Assembly (NCBI GenBank): GCA_024036415.1
Contig: JAMWET010002884.1
Span: 189,501 to 253,500, forward strand
DNA length: 64,000 bases
Origin: Prochilodus magdalenae
Taxonomy: Eukaryota > Chordata > Actinopteri > Characiformes > Prochilodontidae
Direction: 5' to 3'
The position numbers were made by a program, and so were the translations under genes. The notes under the pieces were generated by a model, which made no database searches, had not been told where the DNA came from, and saw only the letters and a list, made by a program, of their open reading frames with translations. How positions within the stretch are numbered: the first letter of the stretch is position 1; the number at the start of each line of letters is the position of its first letter. Of the stretch, positions 51,111 through 62,520 are shown in pieces.

Positions 51111-54100
51111 AAAAACATGACATTTTCTTTAATGATATATTGGATTTTTGAACGCACTTATTTTTGAGTACAAAAAAAACATATGTAAGCAACTTAGTGT
51201 TTTTTAGTAAAGCGAGTGAGCACTATGTTTGCTGCCTCTCTCAGAATGCAGGTCGCATATTCAGTTAGCAATTTCTATTCTCATTTTGATATTCGGAAAA
51301 AGGTATTAAATTAAGTTTACTTTTATGTAATATTTTGTCTTTTTTCCTTTAATTACAGCCCCAGTCACCTCAAAATGAACGCGTGTTTATCATCTCTCCT
51401 TGTGTTGTTTTTCTCACCGTATTTGCTGCCAGTTCTTTGGCTCTCCATGGCTTTTCTTTGCACAGCTTTAAAGGTACTTGTTGTGAAAGAGTAATTCAGC
51501 AAATGACCTGATAACTCGCACCACGTTTTTCTTGTTGTTTCTGCCATTTGCCTTTTCCATTTCATTTCAACATGAAACAGCAATCAGATCAAAAAGGGGA
51601 TTACCTCTTTCATGGGCTTTGCGGCTATAAATTAATTGTTTGGAAATGAAGGTACATGCAGGAAAACCTGCATACAAGAAAGTCGAATGAAGGACGTTCA
51701 AAACATTTGCAGGGACATAAACTAGTTTTGATGCAGACAGATACAGAAAGTGACTCTTCATATGCAGCTTATTTAAGGCGAATGAAGGAAGAAATGAAAT
51801 GTTAGATGCATCCAGACTGAGCAGAGCTGCTGATGACAAATGAAGCTGCAGAAGAAGACAAAACTGCAAATTTATAAAATCACCTCACGTATTTGAAAAC
51901 CGGTGTTCAAAGTTCTCAGGAACCTTTATTTATTTATCATTTATTGTTGAAAAATGTAACCATTAAAAAAATTATTAACGTGTCAAGCAATTCCAGACTA
52001 AGGTGAATGTAAAATGATCAGATTTCTGTATGTGTACTGACACTTGCTTTTCCAGAATGCGGCAGATAAGCTGTAAACTCCCTGGAGGAATGTTTGTGTA
52101 TGTTTAACAACTGTATTACTTTTAGTGTTGTTTGGAAAATGTTATATTAGAGAATAGATAATAACTCTGTCTCTCTCTCACACACTCTTTCTTATCCTGT
52201 CCATTTATAAAACCTTGGCATCTTTCGTAACGTGCAGGCCAGATCAGTAGCAGACACACACGGCTAAAGCTCGTTATCAAGGCACTCTCCAAACGCTCTG
52301 TATTTTGCAAGGTCAGCTTCTAGAAGAATTCATGCTAAGCCCGGTTACATTGTGTCTACATCACAATCATTTAGTCATATCTCTTGACATAGGTGTGTAT
52401 TGGTTTAAGCACTGCAAAATATACAAGAGGCATTAAAGACTGTGTGAAAGGTAATGGTTATATTGAAAAGGGAAATGCTACACTGACAGAGAAGGAAAAA
52501 TCAAAAACAAAAAATTTAAGCTTCAACTGTTTTATACAAGTTGTAAATACAGTCATTTTAAATTGTTCATTGTAGAGAAACATACCTATTCTCATTTCCA
52601 TACAGTGGTGGTGAATGGAACCAGGGTTTTCATTTTCTGTGACAGTAAAATATTAAATGGTGTATTTAGTTTACTATCCAAAATGACGGGTGAACCTACA
52701 GATACACTATTTCTCATATATAAAAAATTATATATTTTTTTATTTTAGTTTTATTTAGTTGTTTGCATAATCTAAACTCTGCGGCTATTTATTACATTGT
52801 ATGAAAATTTTAATGATGATTGGACAAATAGAAAGTTTAAATTGCTTAGAATTAAAAGACTTTAAATGAACTAACAAGAAAAGTAAAGAATATTTCTCTA
52901 TTTTCAGTTTGGAGATACTTGTTTTTCATTGGACATCTGCAATATGTAATGTTAATGATGGTAATAATCTTAAAAAAATGTGTGTTTTTTTTTTTTTTAA
53001 AGGTAGCGTGCTAATTTGTTCTCCCTGTTCAAATAACTAACATAGGATTCCTATAGCAAAATTAATAACACATCCTCTACAGAGAACACTTTTTAACATA
53101 TAATTTTTATATAAACATATTATTACACTTTATTTGTTGAATGTACCATATTGGAAACAAAGCAAACCAAAAAATTTTATTTTTTTATATTTGTATTTTT
53201 ATGTCAATGTTTCGTTAAACTGTAGTAGAATAATAGAAATTATAGAACATAGAATTAATATAGCATATAGCATTGATATTTCTTGTATGTGCAAAGTGCA
53301 CTTTCGTCAATGTATATCATCCTCCTAAAAAAAATAATTTTTATTAAAAAAAAAATTTAAAAAGAGAAAGATGCGCTGAGCACATTTAGAGTGCGTAAAT
53401 GGGTTTTAAAAATGCTTTTAAACTGCAAAATTACTTACTGTTTAACTATGCAGAAATGTTAAACAACTGGTGAAAGTCCTAAGATCAAGAACGAGTGCTA
53501 TTATTAAGGGGAAACGGTTATATGTAACTATTAACTCGTAATGAGTTAAACCCTACGGTTGATGAGATTAAGATTTGATTGATTGATAGATTTATTTATT
53601 TATTTATTTCTCCAGAAATATGCTGAAAATTAACACTATAAAAGTGTTTAAATTATTATCTAGTATATTATGTGATTGTATGAAGTTTGATTTTTTTTTT
53701 TTCATTTAATATATGAAAAACATATGTAGAAAACACTGTAGAAAAAAACAGGACATTTTAAAAACCACATCAACACAGTCAGTGTAAAACGAGCACACAG
53801 AATGTAGGCCTGGGTTTCATAAAAAATTACGAAATTATAATGATATTAATATTGAACAACACTGCGCCAGATTGGAATAGACTCTGCATCTGGCTGTCCA
53901 AGCTTGTAACTTTGTATGAAAAGAAAATGACTAATAATACATATTTATTTGGACCAGTTCCTTAATGTTGTAGCGCAGCCCATAAGGCTCGATTGTAGCT
54001 TCACAGGAGTCGGTTCGGTCGGTCCATTCATGATGAAGTGTTAGAACAGTGTTAATATGAAGAAGGAAGTAAAGGAAATAAACCAGTTCAGTAGTAAAAG

Positions 54101-54119
54101 ACGTAGGACCGGACAGTCA
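51111..54119. other. AT-rich intron, no gene seen
   Basis: Strongly AT-rich, especially 52400-53800, with poly-T/poly-A runs and a short (TTTA)n at 53589-53609. No coding signal. Confidence 0.55.
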
Positions 54120-54545
54120 TCTCTCTCCTTCTCTTTTTCTTTTTAACTTTGTTGTTTGTCAAACGTGCTTTTACTTTAATTACTGTATGCACCTCTCCCT
54201 CCTTGGCACCCCCCACCTGCCCCCACCCGCTCAGTTATGGCCCCTTGGACTCCCCCCTGCTGATAGCGTGACACTCAGACACAAACTCCCGCCCTCGTCC
54301 GTCTCCTTCCTCTCTCCGTCTGACCTTCTTTCACTCCCTCTGTCCCCACTCGCCGACCCCCTCCGCTTTTTCTCACGTCTTCCCCCCCTCGCCCATTCTC
54401 TCCTCTGTCCTCTCCTTTTTCTCGCTCTGTCGCTCTATCCTCATTGTTCCTCTCTGTCCACTCTTCTGTACCACTCTCTTTCCTTTACTCTCTCTCTCTC
54501 TCTTTCATTCTCTCTTCCTCAGTTCTCTCCGTGGTCCTGCAGAAT
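54120..54545 (+). repeat. Polypyrimidine block upstream of the microexon
   Basis: About 420 bases, dominated by C/T on the coding strand, ending some 270 bases before the 33-nt exon. The open frame through it is low complexity. Polypyrimidine-tract-binding proteins are known regulators of microexons, so the placement may matter. Confidence 0.8.
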
Positions 54546-54811
54546 GCTTAATCTCCTCACTTCGCGTTTCTCGCTCTCTTTTTCTGGATGCGACCTTTAA
54601 AAGAATTTGCATTGGGGATGTATTTTTGGGGTTGCACAGCCGTTAGTAATTTTTCATGACATTTCTGCCTGAGTAATGGTAAATCGTTCTCCATGTACAT
54701 TTGTCTACACCTCCTATGTGCATTTTCCCTCCCCTCATAGATGATCTCCACAGTTCTGCCCAAAAATAGTGAAAGAACTTACATTCTGTGTCTCTGTGTG
54801 CTTCCTTTCAG

Positions 54812-54844
54812 CAACAACTGGACAACGGCAGGACCATTTTGAGG
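54812..54844 (+). CDS. efna4: Ephrin-A4-like, predicted 33-nt microexon
   Basis: It lies between TGCTTCCTTTCAG and GTCAGT and is phase 1 at both ends. Joined to exon 3 it encodes Thr-Thr-Thr-Gly-Gln-Arg-Gln-Asp-His-Phe-Glu, then the first base of the next codon. It falls in the variable juxtamembrane linker between the VCC end of the ephrin fold and the GPI tail, where ephrin-A1 and A5 are known to have alternatively spliced exons. Length is a multiple of three, so skipping keeps the frame. The splice sites are good but the exon is too short to prove by sequence alone. Confidence 0.65.
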
Positions 54845-55119
54845 GTCAGTATGAATTTGACATTAATGGTGACTCTGGGTTTGAGTATTTACATCAGGGA
54901 TGCCCACCTCGACCCCGACTTTAGTTTCAGCCCTGATTCACTTGACTACACACCTGACTAGCCTTCTGGAGAAAGGAGTGATGATCTAGAATCTCTGTCA
55001 AGTCAGAAAGACTGAAATCTGAAATTCCGAAATTTTGTTTTCAACGACACTTGTCAACACACTGCCAACTTTCAACACTGCTCACTGTCCCTGACACTAG
55101 CTCCTCCCCGTTACGGTAT

Positions 55120-56230
55120 TAGGTTAATAAAAATTATTATAGTAATAATACTCTTTATATAACTTGTGGCAGCTCAAAGCGTTTTACAAATAAGTAGTAA
55201 CAGTAATAGAAGCAACACTGGGTGTTTATTAAAAGTCATAAACCACTGACACGAATCATTTAAAAAAGTTGAAAATGTAGAAATTTATTTAACTGATACA
55301 TTTGCTTCTTAAAAGAGCTTGGCTATCTAATAAAAGGTGGAAGAGAGTTCGACAGTTCAGAAGGATAATAACTAAGCGTCTCTCCATGTTTTCTGTGTTT
55401 TACAGAAGGGATATGCAGAAGGTCATAATCTGCAGATCACATGTTGGGACATAAACAGATATTCTGCAGATGATTTTAGGTCATTTCGAGATTTAAAAAA
55501 CGGGAGCAGAACCTTAAAATCTATCCTAAAAGATACATGTGGCCAGTGCAGTTCGTTCAGGGCAGGGTTTCTAAGAGATCTCGGTATTGTTTTTGTAAGA
55601 ATTTGCATGTTTGTAGGCAATGGATTGTTTTCTTAGGAACCCCAGTACGAAGAGCATTACAGTAATCAATTCTGCTTGTAGCAAAAACATGAACATTTTT
55701 TTACTGGATCAGTCTTGAGATAAGAAAAGGCCGTAAAATTCGATAAAGTGATAAAATGCTATTTTAGCGACTGAATTTACAGATGGGATAAAACAGAGCT
55801 AAGAGTCTAAGATCACCCCCAGTTTTCGCTCTAATGAACAACATCTTTTGAAGCAGTTTTCTCTGAGTTTTAGTACTAGTATTTCAGCTTGTTCTTGATT
55901 TAGTTGTAGAAATGTTTGTGAGTAGTATCAGACACACACCTGGTGAGCCTGTCCACAGAGTCTTCATTATTAAAAGGAACAGAAAGGTAGAATGGCATGT
56001 CATTAATATAGCTATATAAACTGATAAAAATTTGTATCATGTTTCCTAATGGCATCACCTGGAGGTACAAAGACAAAACAGCAGCCTTACAAGTACACCT
56101 TGTGGGACTCAACAAAAAAAAACATATATCCCAATGAAATCAGGAGCCGTCTGTCTGTTAAATATTGTGTTTAAACCATTATAAAATTGTCCCTGAGAGG
56201 CTGACCCAGTAGTCAAGATGCTGGATGAGA
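55120..56230 (-). mobile_element. LINE 3' relic, antisense
   Basis: On the - strand a segment near 55620-55423 reads NPALNELHWPHVSFRIDFKV, then LLPFFKSRNDL. This matches the pattern LHWLPV-RI-FK-LL-YKAL at the C-terminal end of reverse transcriptases of fish LINEs of the L2/CR1-like group. The 3' end has AAAGCGTTTTACAAATAA-type sequence in reverse at about 55177, typical of such elements. Sequence from 55620 to 56230 probably belongs to the same element but is more decayed. Only a 5'-truncated relic remains. Confidence 0.65.
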
Positions 56231-57060
56231 ATCATGATTAATGCCAAAAGCCCCAATAAGGTAGAAAGATCTTGTGCATGGTTTTAAGCCTAAGGACTTT
56301 ACTAAACCCAGAACACAAACAGAACAGGGAAGGTGGCTTGTGCTTTGAAATTTGCAGAGAGAACGGCAGTTAGCAGGAGGTCTTTAAGACAAACAGACAA
56401 ATGCTAATCACCTACGACCCCAACTATTGTTTATAGCCAGATCATAACTTCTCACCTCGTAGCTTTCAGGCCAAGATGTTCACATTAGCAGGCGACAAAC
56501 CAACATTTACGTTTATATGGAAGGAAGCGATTTGTAGCTGAGATTTAGCATCAGGCCAGCAGGCAGTAAGCAACAAATATGAGCTTGTGTCACATTCATT
56601 CAGACCAGTGGTAAAAACAAGGGCAACATGAGGGACTTCCTCCAGTTGTAAACATACAAACATGCACAGTCAATTAGTTGATACCAGATATAATAAATGT
56701 TAAAAGTTATATTTTAATAAAGTTATAGGAGAAGAGTGTAAAACAAAAGTTTTGTCATTTACCTCACTTCTTCCTACGGACAGCCTGTAGATGGCTTTCT
56801 ATGGTTCCTTTATTGCATCCAAACAGGTCAGAAAGTCTGGTCAAAATGTACGATCCAACCTCTTCACTGCCCTCCAGTGGAGCATAGTTTTCCTTATGGT
56901 TTGTAGATATGGGAACATATGCCACTAAGGAGAAGCTGATATTTGCTTATTACCACCATTTCTAATTTTACTATCAATCACCATCAGCATCATTACATCA
57001 TTTAATAGTCATTTTATAATTTGTTATTTGTTAATTTATTGTAAACCAGCTTAACTTTCT
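56231..57060. other. Non-coding, no feature seen
   Basis: Ordinary intron sequence leading into the TTTCTTTCACAG acceptor of the terminal coding exon. Confidence 0.5.
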
Positions 57061-57067
57061 TTCACAG

Positions 57068-57159
57068 AAGTTCAACCTTCCTACAGTGGCACCCATCCAG
57101 GAAGATCCACTTCACTCTCTCTCCTTTTTCTTATCCTTCTGTTTCTTATCTTTGCATGA
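57068..57159 (+). CDS. efna4: Ephrin-A4-like, terminal coding exon with GPI signal
   Basis: It begins after TTTCTTTCACAG. The first two bases complete a Glu codon from the microexon (or Lys if the microexon is skipped). It encodes VQPSYSGTHPGRSTS, then a wholly hydrophobic C-terminus LSLLFLLILLFLIFA and TGA at 57157-57159. A small-residue cleavage region (around Ser-Gly or Ser-Thr-Ser), a spacer and a ~15-residue hydrophobic end with no cytoplasmic tail is the known GPI-attachment signal layout. It separates ephrin-As from transmembrane ephrin-Bs. Exons 2-5 give about 163 residues; with a usual first exon the protein would be close to the ~200 residues of ephrin-A4. Confidence 0.9.
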
Positions 57160-59170
57160 TCAACAACTTATCCCTAAAAAAGCTAACATCCAACAGATCG
57201 TCAACACATCATCACCGCTGTAGCCATACCTTGTATGCTCTACTTTATAGCAGATGCATAAACATTCTTGAAGTAAAGAATCCAATTTTTTTTTAAATTC
57301 TGAGTAATTCATATTTTGGGGAGGTCATTCAGATTGGTTTGATGTGAAATGGTAGAGAACGTTGTAGAGGAACGTTTAGATGTTGTTTCATGAGGGAGAA
57401 TAGAACTAGGTTATGCAATGTTGCAATGTCTATAAAACTCGCTATCCAAAATGGCCACTCGTCTTAGTGGCCGCGTGTAATGATGATGGTACAAAGTGAA
57501 AAGTCTGGAGAAGATAAACTGGGAACTGTTTTGCCAAACACACTGCATGTACCTCTTCACCATGAATGGAGTTCATTCAAGGTCACAAGTACCGTTAAAC
57601 AATGTGTCAGGCATCAGGCAGCTTGTGAGGGAGCTTATAGAAGCATTAAATTCAATGGATGTCTGGTTCCCTTCACTGCCACTGTGAGCAATTCTGACTC
57701 TCTGGAATGAAACGTTTCACATCCAGTCTCTTGGAATGATTTTGTTTACATCTTTGTGAAAAATCTGAATAACTGCTTTGAGTTTAATGTTCATTCATGA
57801 TCAAATCTGCAAATAACGCAAAAAGCAAGTTTTCTTCAAAATAGAGTTAGAAGTTTTGACATGACCGTGATGAAACCCAACCTTCTGATAAATCAGAGGT
57901 CATGCATGTGGGATCCCCATGTGGGATTCACACACATATACACGCACCTCTTCACGCACTCCACTCGCTCTGTCATTTTTGGAGTGGCACTAATCTCTCT
58001 CCCTCCATTTCCTCTCTCTCTGTCCACCGGCTGCCTACGCTAACCCCCCCAAGCCTCCGCTCTCCGCTCCGATAGAGCTTCAGTCTGTAACGGGCCGACA
58101 CTAATCTACCTTCAAAGAGCTGGTCCTACTGTTTCCTTTCTCTTCATCTCTCCATCCTTAAAAATCAGACATTCCTTAACTGCACCCCACATCCATCTCT
58201 CGCTCTCTCTCCTTCTCTTCTCTTACTGTACGTTACTACTGAACTGAGCCAAAGGGGAAAGGACAGCAGTGGACGCCCCTACAGCACCTGCTCTGCTGAG
58301 AAAGAAGGCCCATAAAAGCTTGCTGTCTATCCGCCAGCTTCCAGGAGTAAGCTGAATACGAGATGCTTTTTTTTCTTTTTTTTTTTTTTCCTTTTCGTTG
58401 GTTGTTTTCCTCCACGCCGCCAAAGCAAGACCACATTACACTCAAACACTGAAAAAGTCTCAAAACTGCATTCACAAACTTGTGGAGCATTTTCCATTGA
58501 GGATTTGAGTGATGAAACATACCTGAGAAGATTTCTCAGGAAAATGGTAAAATGTTCTGGACTAAATAAAGCTTCAAGCGGACCAAACAGGAAGAAGAAC
58601 GCAGCACTTCCTGCTCAGCCTTCATACCAGTCAGCAAAAAAAAACACAGAAGACTCCTCACTGGTCTGGTCTCAGTATAGTCTTGCCTGATTGGTCGATT
58701 CTTCTCACCACTGTCAGCCAAGTCTGAAGGTAAATGGACAGTTCTGAGCACTTCAATCAGGTTCAGATGGTTTGTTAATCTTTGCTGTTTTGTTTTTTTA
58801 AATCTTAACCTTGATTCTTTGTGGAAAACAAATGCAAAATATTTTTTCTAGAGATTCTTTGGTTTGGCTACGTTCATAGAATTAATGCATATATACTGGC
58901 ACCTATCGAACATGATTCTCACTCGCTGGTTCTGTTTCAGAATAAGGGAATATTTCTATGGTTAGGTTCATGCTGATGCTGTTGTGGTTATTGTTGTTGT
59001 TTTTAATGATCATTCTGAAGTCATGAAGTCAAAGTATACTAATTTCTCGTTATGTTTCATTCAGTCATGTAATGATGTAGAACATATCCAACATACCCCA
59101 CAAAGGTTTACATCACATCCAAAAGTTTGGAATCATTTTCCTCATATATATATATATATTTATATATACA
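57160..59170 (+). other. Ephrin 3'UTR or flank
   Basis: Downstream of the stop there is no further coding signal. It holds a pyrimidine-rich stretch with two ACTAATCT modules (57970-57996 and 58085-58107). The first AATAAA hexamer I noticed is near 58564, but the transcript end cannot be decided from sequence. Confidence 0.4.
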
Positions 59171-59177
59171 GTTTTCC

Positions 59178-59386
59178 GATGAATGCTCTGATCCATGTGC
59201 AGTGATCAAATACCTTATTTCTGCTCTTCCATTATTAACAGCCGGCCGAGCTGCAGAACCCATATAAGTGTCTGTAAACTGTAAACTGTTAAACAGGCAG
59301 ATTGTACAGGCAGTTACCTTTTGTTGGATGTGGACCTGAATATAGCATAGAGCGTTTGCACAATTAAATACACTGATCTAAAAAAA
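59178..59386 (+). repeat. Local direct duplication, copy 1
   Basis: About 208 bases nearly identical to 59512-59718. Shared runs include TCTGCTCTTCCATTATTAAC, CATATAAGTGTCTGTAAACT and GTTGGATGTGGACCTGAATA. Confidence 0.9.
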
Positions 59387-59511
59387 ATGGGGTTCTGCAC
59401 CAGCTTCATAGGGAAGCGAGCCAGTGCTCTGTAGTAAAGATGGTTATTGTTTCACAGGAGCAATATTAATCATCTCTGTGGTTGGTTTACCAGTTTGAAT
59501 TAAACTACTCT

Positions 59512-59718
59512 GATGAATGCTCCGATCCATGTGCTATAATCAAATACCTAATTTCTGCTCTTCCATTATTAACAGCAGGTTGAGCTGCAGGTCCCATATA
59601 AGTGTCTGTAAACTGTAAACTGTTAAACAGGCAGATTGTACAGGCACTTACCTTTTGTTGGATGTGGACCTGAATATAGCATAGAGCGTTTGCACAATAA
59701 AACACACTGATCTAAAAA
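59512..59718 (+). repeat. Local direct duplication, copy 2
   Basis: Second copy in the same orientation, offset by about 334 bases. A dozen or so substitutions separate the copies, so the duplication is fairly recent. Confidence 0.9.
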
Positions 59719-61743
59719 GTCTGACAGCTCCGCAGCAACTACGGCGGATCTAATAGCGGTCTTAGTTTAATGATAGCAGTAAAAATATTTACAGTGACAT
59801 TTAGTAAATTCAAATACACTTTAGTCCATGAACCGTAGTAAAAATATGTTTACAGGTTCACGCTCTGAAGTCCCACCTCCCAGCTAAAATAAAGATTCTG
59901 ATTGGTTCTGCCACTGAAATGGAGATCTAATGAGCCTTAAGATGGCTTCCTGTTCACAGCTTCTCATTCGAGGTTTCCTATTCCATTTTAAACGTTGCGG
60001 CAGTTACTTTCTGCCGCATTGGTTAGGTATCACACCAGATGAATACTGACCATCACACCAGTCAAACAAACTGGACTTTATGGGTCTAACGTTTCTGGAC
60101 CTGGTGCAGATTGCCTAGTTTAAGTACACCCTCAGTTAGATGAGAAAGTCGGTTGATGTTGTACAATATCTTACCGCGGTCTGGATCTCAGTGACCTCAG
60201 TGGTGTGCACAGCAGTGGTGGAATAAAGAAACCTCTCTTCGTTTTTACTCTTTTTAAATGAAAATGGAAATTTGACTTCTAGCTCTGGCTGCTCCTGTCT
60301 ACATCCTAGCAGCGCAGAGAGAGGCAGCATGAGGAGTAGTATGGAGCCGGGAGTTTTATACACCGAGAAAGGACTGATTTAATCCGCAGGTTTATTCTGG
60401 TCTTGATAATATTTAATAAAACAGAGGGATCACACTCGGCACAACAATTTACAAGTCCACCTTCCCAATGCAGAGACAAGACCGAGTCTAAATGAGGTTA
60501 AGACAGAGCCCAGACCGAGACCACTGTATGGTCTGTAGTAGTACAGCACTAAACCATATTTCAAAAGAGAGATAACAGAAAGATTAGAAAAGTTGAGTAT
60601 AATATTTATTACACACTTTATAGATACAGTTCTTGGAGTATTTAATCAAACATCAGAAAATTGACTGATTGTTTATAACATTCATATACACCCAGTCTGT
60701 GTGATATTATTGTGTAAATTGCTGAAACGCTATTGAGGCAGGTGGTTTCAAACTTTTGAATGGGAATGTAAATCAATTCAACGAGTCATTTGATAAAATA
60801 AATAAACATAAAACAAGTTTTAAAATGAATTCTATTGTCTACAAATACACTGCACTTGTCTATGCAGTAATTCCTCTATTTTTATGCTGGTAAAAACATT
60901 TGGTTGTGAATGATTCCCCTGTTTGTGTGGAATATTTTTCTATATTGAATTATGTAAGTAAGTGGTGACAGTAAAAAGAGTTCCCCCAGATTAAAGACTT
61001 AAACAGTCAGTTTAAAGACAGCAGGGTTTTATACTGGATTGTGTTTCTTCTTCTTTTGGTTAGGAATTTTGTTTTTCTCTGTATGTGTTTTTGAAAGGAG
61101 GTTCGGCACATTTTAGCATGAAGCTTTTATATTGTTTGGCATCTTCAGAGGCAATGTGAAGAAGCTACGTATTTAAGCTGTTTAATGTTGTTGATTTGTG
61201 TATTTACGAGGTTTGTCCTGTGAAATGAGCTTAATGTTGCAATAATGTTGAATGGTAGTATTTAAGGTTACTAATCATACGTGTCTTTGTGTTTAGATGT
61301 ATTGCATGTTGTTTTCTGTATTGAGAGAGATTTATTTCCAGCCAAAAAAATGTTCAAAAAAGAAAAAAGCCATCGTATTGTATGACAGGGCAATTGAGGA
61401 CTGTACTAACATGTATAATATAAGAAGAGCGGAATATATATAGTACATGAGTCAAACACCATTGATTATTTCATTTCCAGCCAAAAAAGCCATTAAATAC
61501 AATAATATAATATATAATACATAGTTCATTATAATATGCCAATGATTTGCACAGGACCTATATTGCAAAAGACCTATATTAACAGAAATTAGACAGAAAC
61601 CTTGCGATAAAAGTGTAGCCTTTTTATCTCTGTGGGTGAATCGTCTTGCATGTTTTACACAAGTGATTGTTTTACAATTAATAACCATAATTTCTCTTTG
61701 GTAATGCTATTTTTAAGAGATTTCTATAGTAGTTTTTGCTTAG
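59719..61743. other. Non-coding, no gene seen
   Basis: AT-rich sequence with AATAAA hexamers near 59889, 60415 and 60800. No recognisable coding frame; a 75-codon antisense frame at 60136-60363 has no identifiable content. Confidence 0.5.
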
Positions 61744-61921
61744 TACAATAATGGTGAGTAAACTTTTGTGAAGTTTACCCATTTTGGAAGCTTAGCTTGT
61801 GCCAGTTGTGTGTGTTATTTGTGTCTGTATGTAGCTTTATCTCAGTAATTAAGTTTACTTCAGCCTTGCACATACAATAATGGTGAGTAAACTTTTGTGA
61901 AGTTTACCCATTTTGGAAGCT
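61744..61921 (+). repeat. Pair of exact 49-bp direct repeats
   Basis: Positions 61744-61792 and 61873-61921 are identical over 49 bases (starting TACAATAATGGTGAGTAAAC), 129 bases apart. The intervening 80 bases are unrelated. Confidence 0.95.
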
Positions 61922-62189
61922 ATATTGCTATTATAGAAATATGTATTATTAGAATTAGCAGTGAAATGTGTTTTTTTAAACATAGTGTAGATGTTGCTTG
62001 TTTTGATGTTTTTTACTTTTGTGTCCTGTAGAGGGCAGGTTTGTCTGCAGTGGTAAAAGTGGTGAGTAATGGAATCACACAGTCCCAGCAGTATGTTATT
62101 TTCAAAGCGTTTTCAGATTTTAGTCTCTTTTTTCTTAATTACATTTGAGTTTTTTTAGTTACATACACTGAATATACTCTCCCAGGCAA

Positions 62190-62420
62190 ACAAAGCAATG
62201 TTTTTACAGATTGTTTTGGCTGGTCAGTGTCCTGATTTAAATCCAATAGAGAATATTTTATCAAAATTGGCAGTGTTTTTTTTTTTCTGTGTGAAGTCAT
62301 CAATGCTGCCAGAGTCGCCTTTGAGCACATCAGTCACAGCAAAATGTGTATTAACAATAGTTAAAATAGTTCAGATTCCAATAACATTGGTTTATGTAAT
62401 AAAATTGATAAAATCCTGAT
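62190..62420 (+). pseudogene. Tc1-type transposase 3' relic (third catalytic region)
   Basis: QCPDLNPIENILSKL at about 62225-62270 matches the Tc1 pattern SPDLNPIEN-W-KL around the third catalytic residue. A T-run then shifts frame, and VINAARVAFEHIS continues at about 62297-62335, matching the usual C-terminal tail. Earlier catalytic regions are absent. Confidence 0.7.
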
Positions 62421-62520
62421 TGTAAAATGACATTTGTTTTAAAACAGTTGAATCTGAAAAGATCATAATTTCAGGTATAATGAAGGACAAAATATATAGA
62501 ATATACTTGGCTGCACAATT

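Larger units (their letters stand above)
54845..57067 (+). other. Ephrin intron 4
   Basis: About 2.2 kb between GTCAGT and TTTCTTTCACAG. It contains the antisense LINE relic. Confidence 0.65.

Noticed and set aside
54187..54600. 137-codon + frame just upstream of the microexon
   Set aside because: Composed of Leu/Ser/Pro from a C/T-rich tract, with no homology to the ephrin linker; it ends before the real acceptor.
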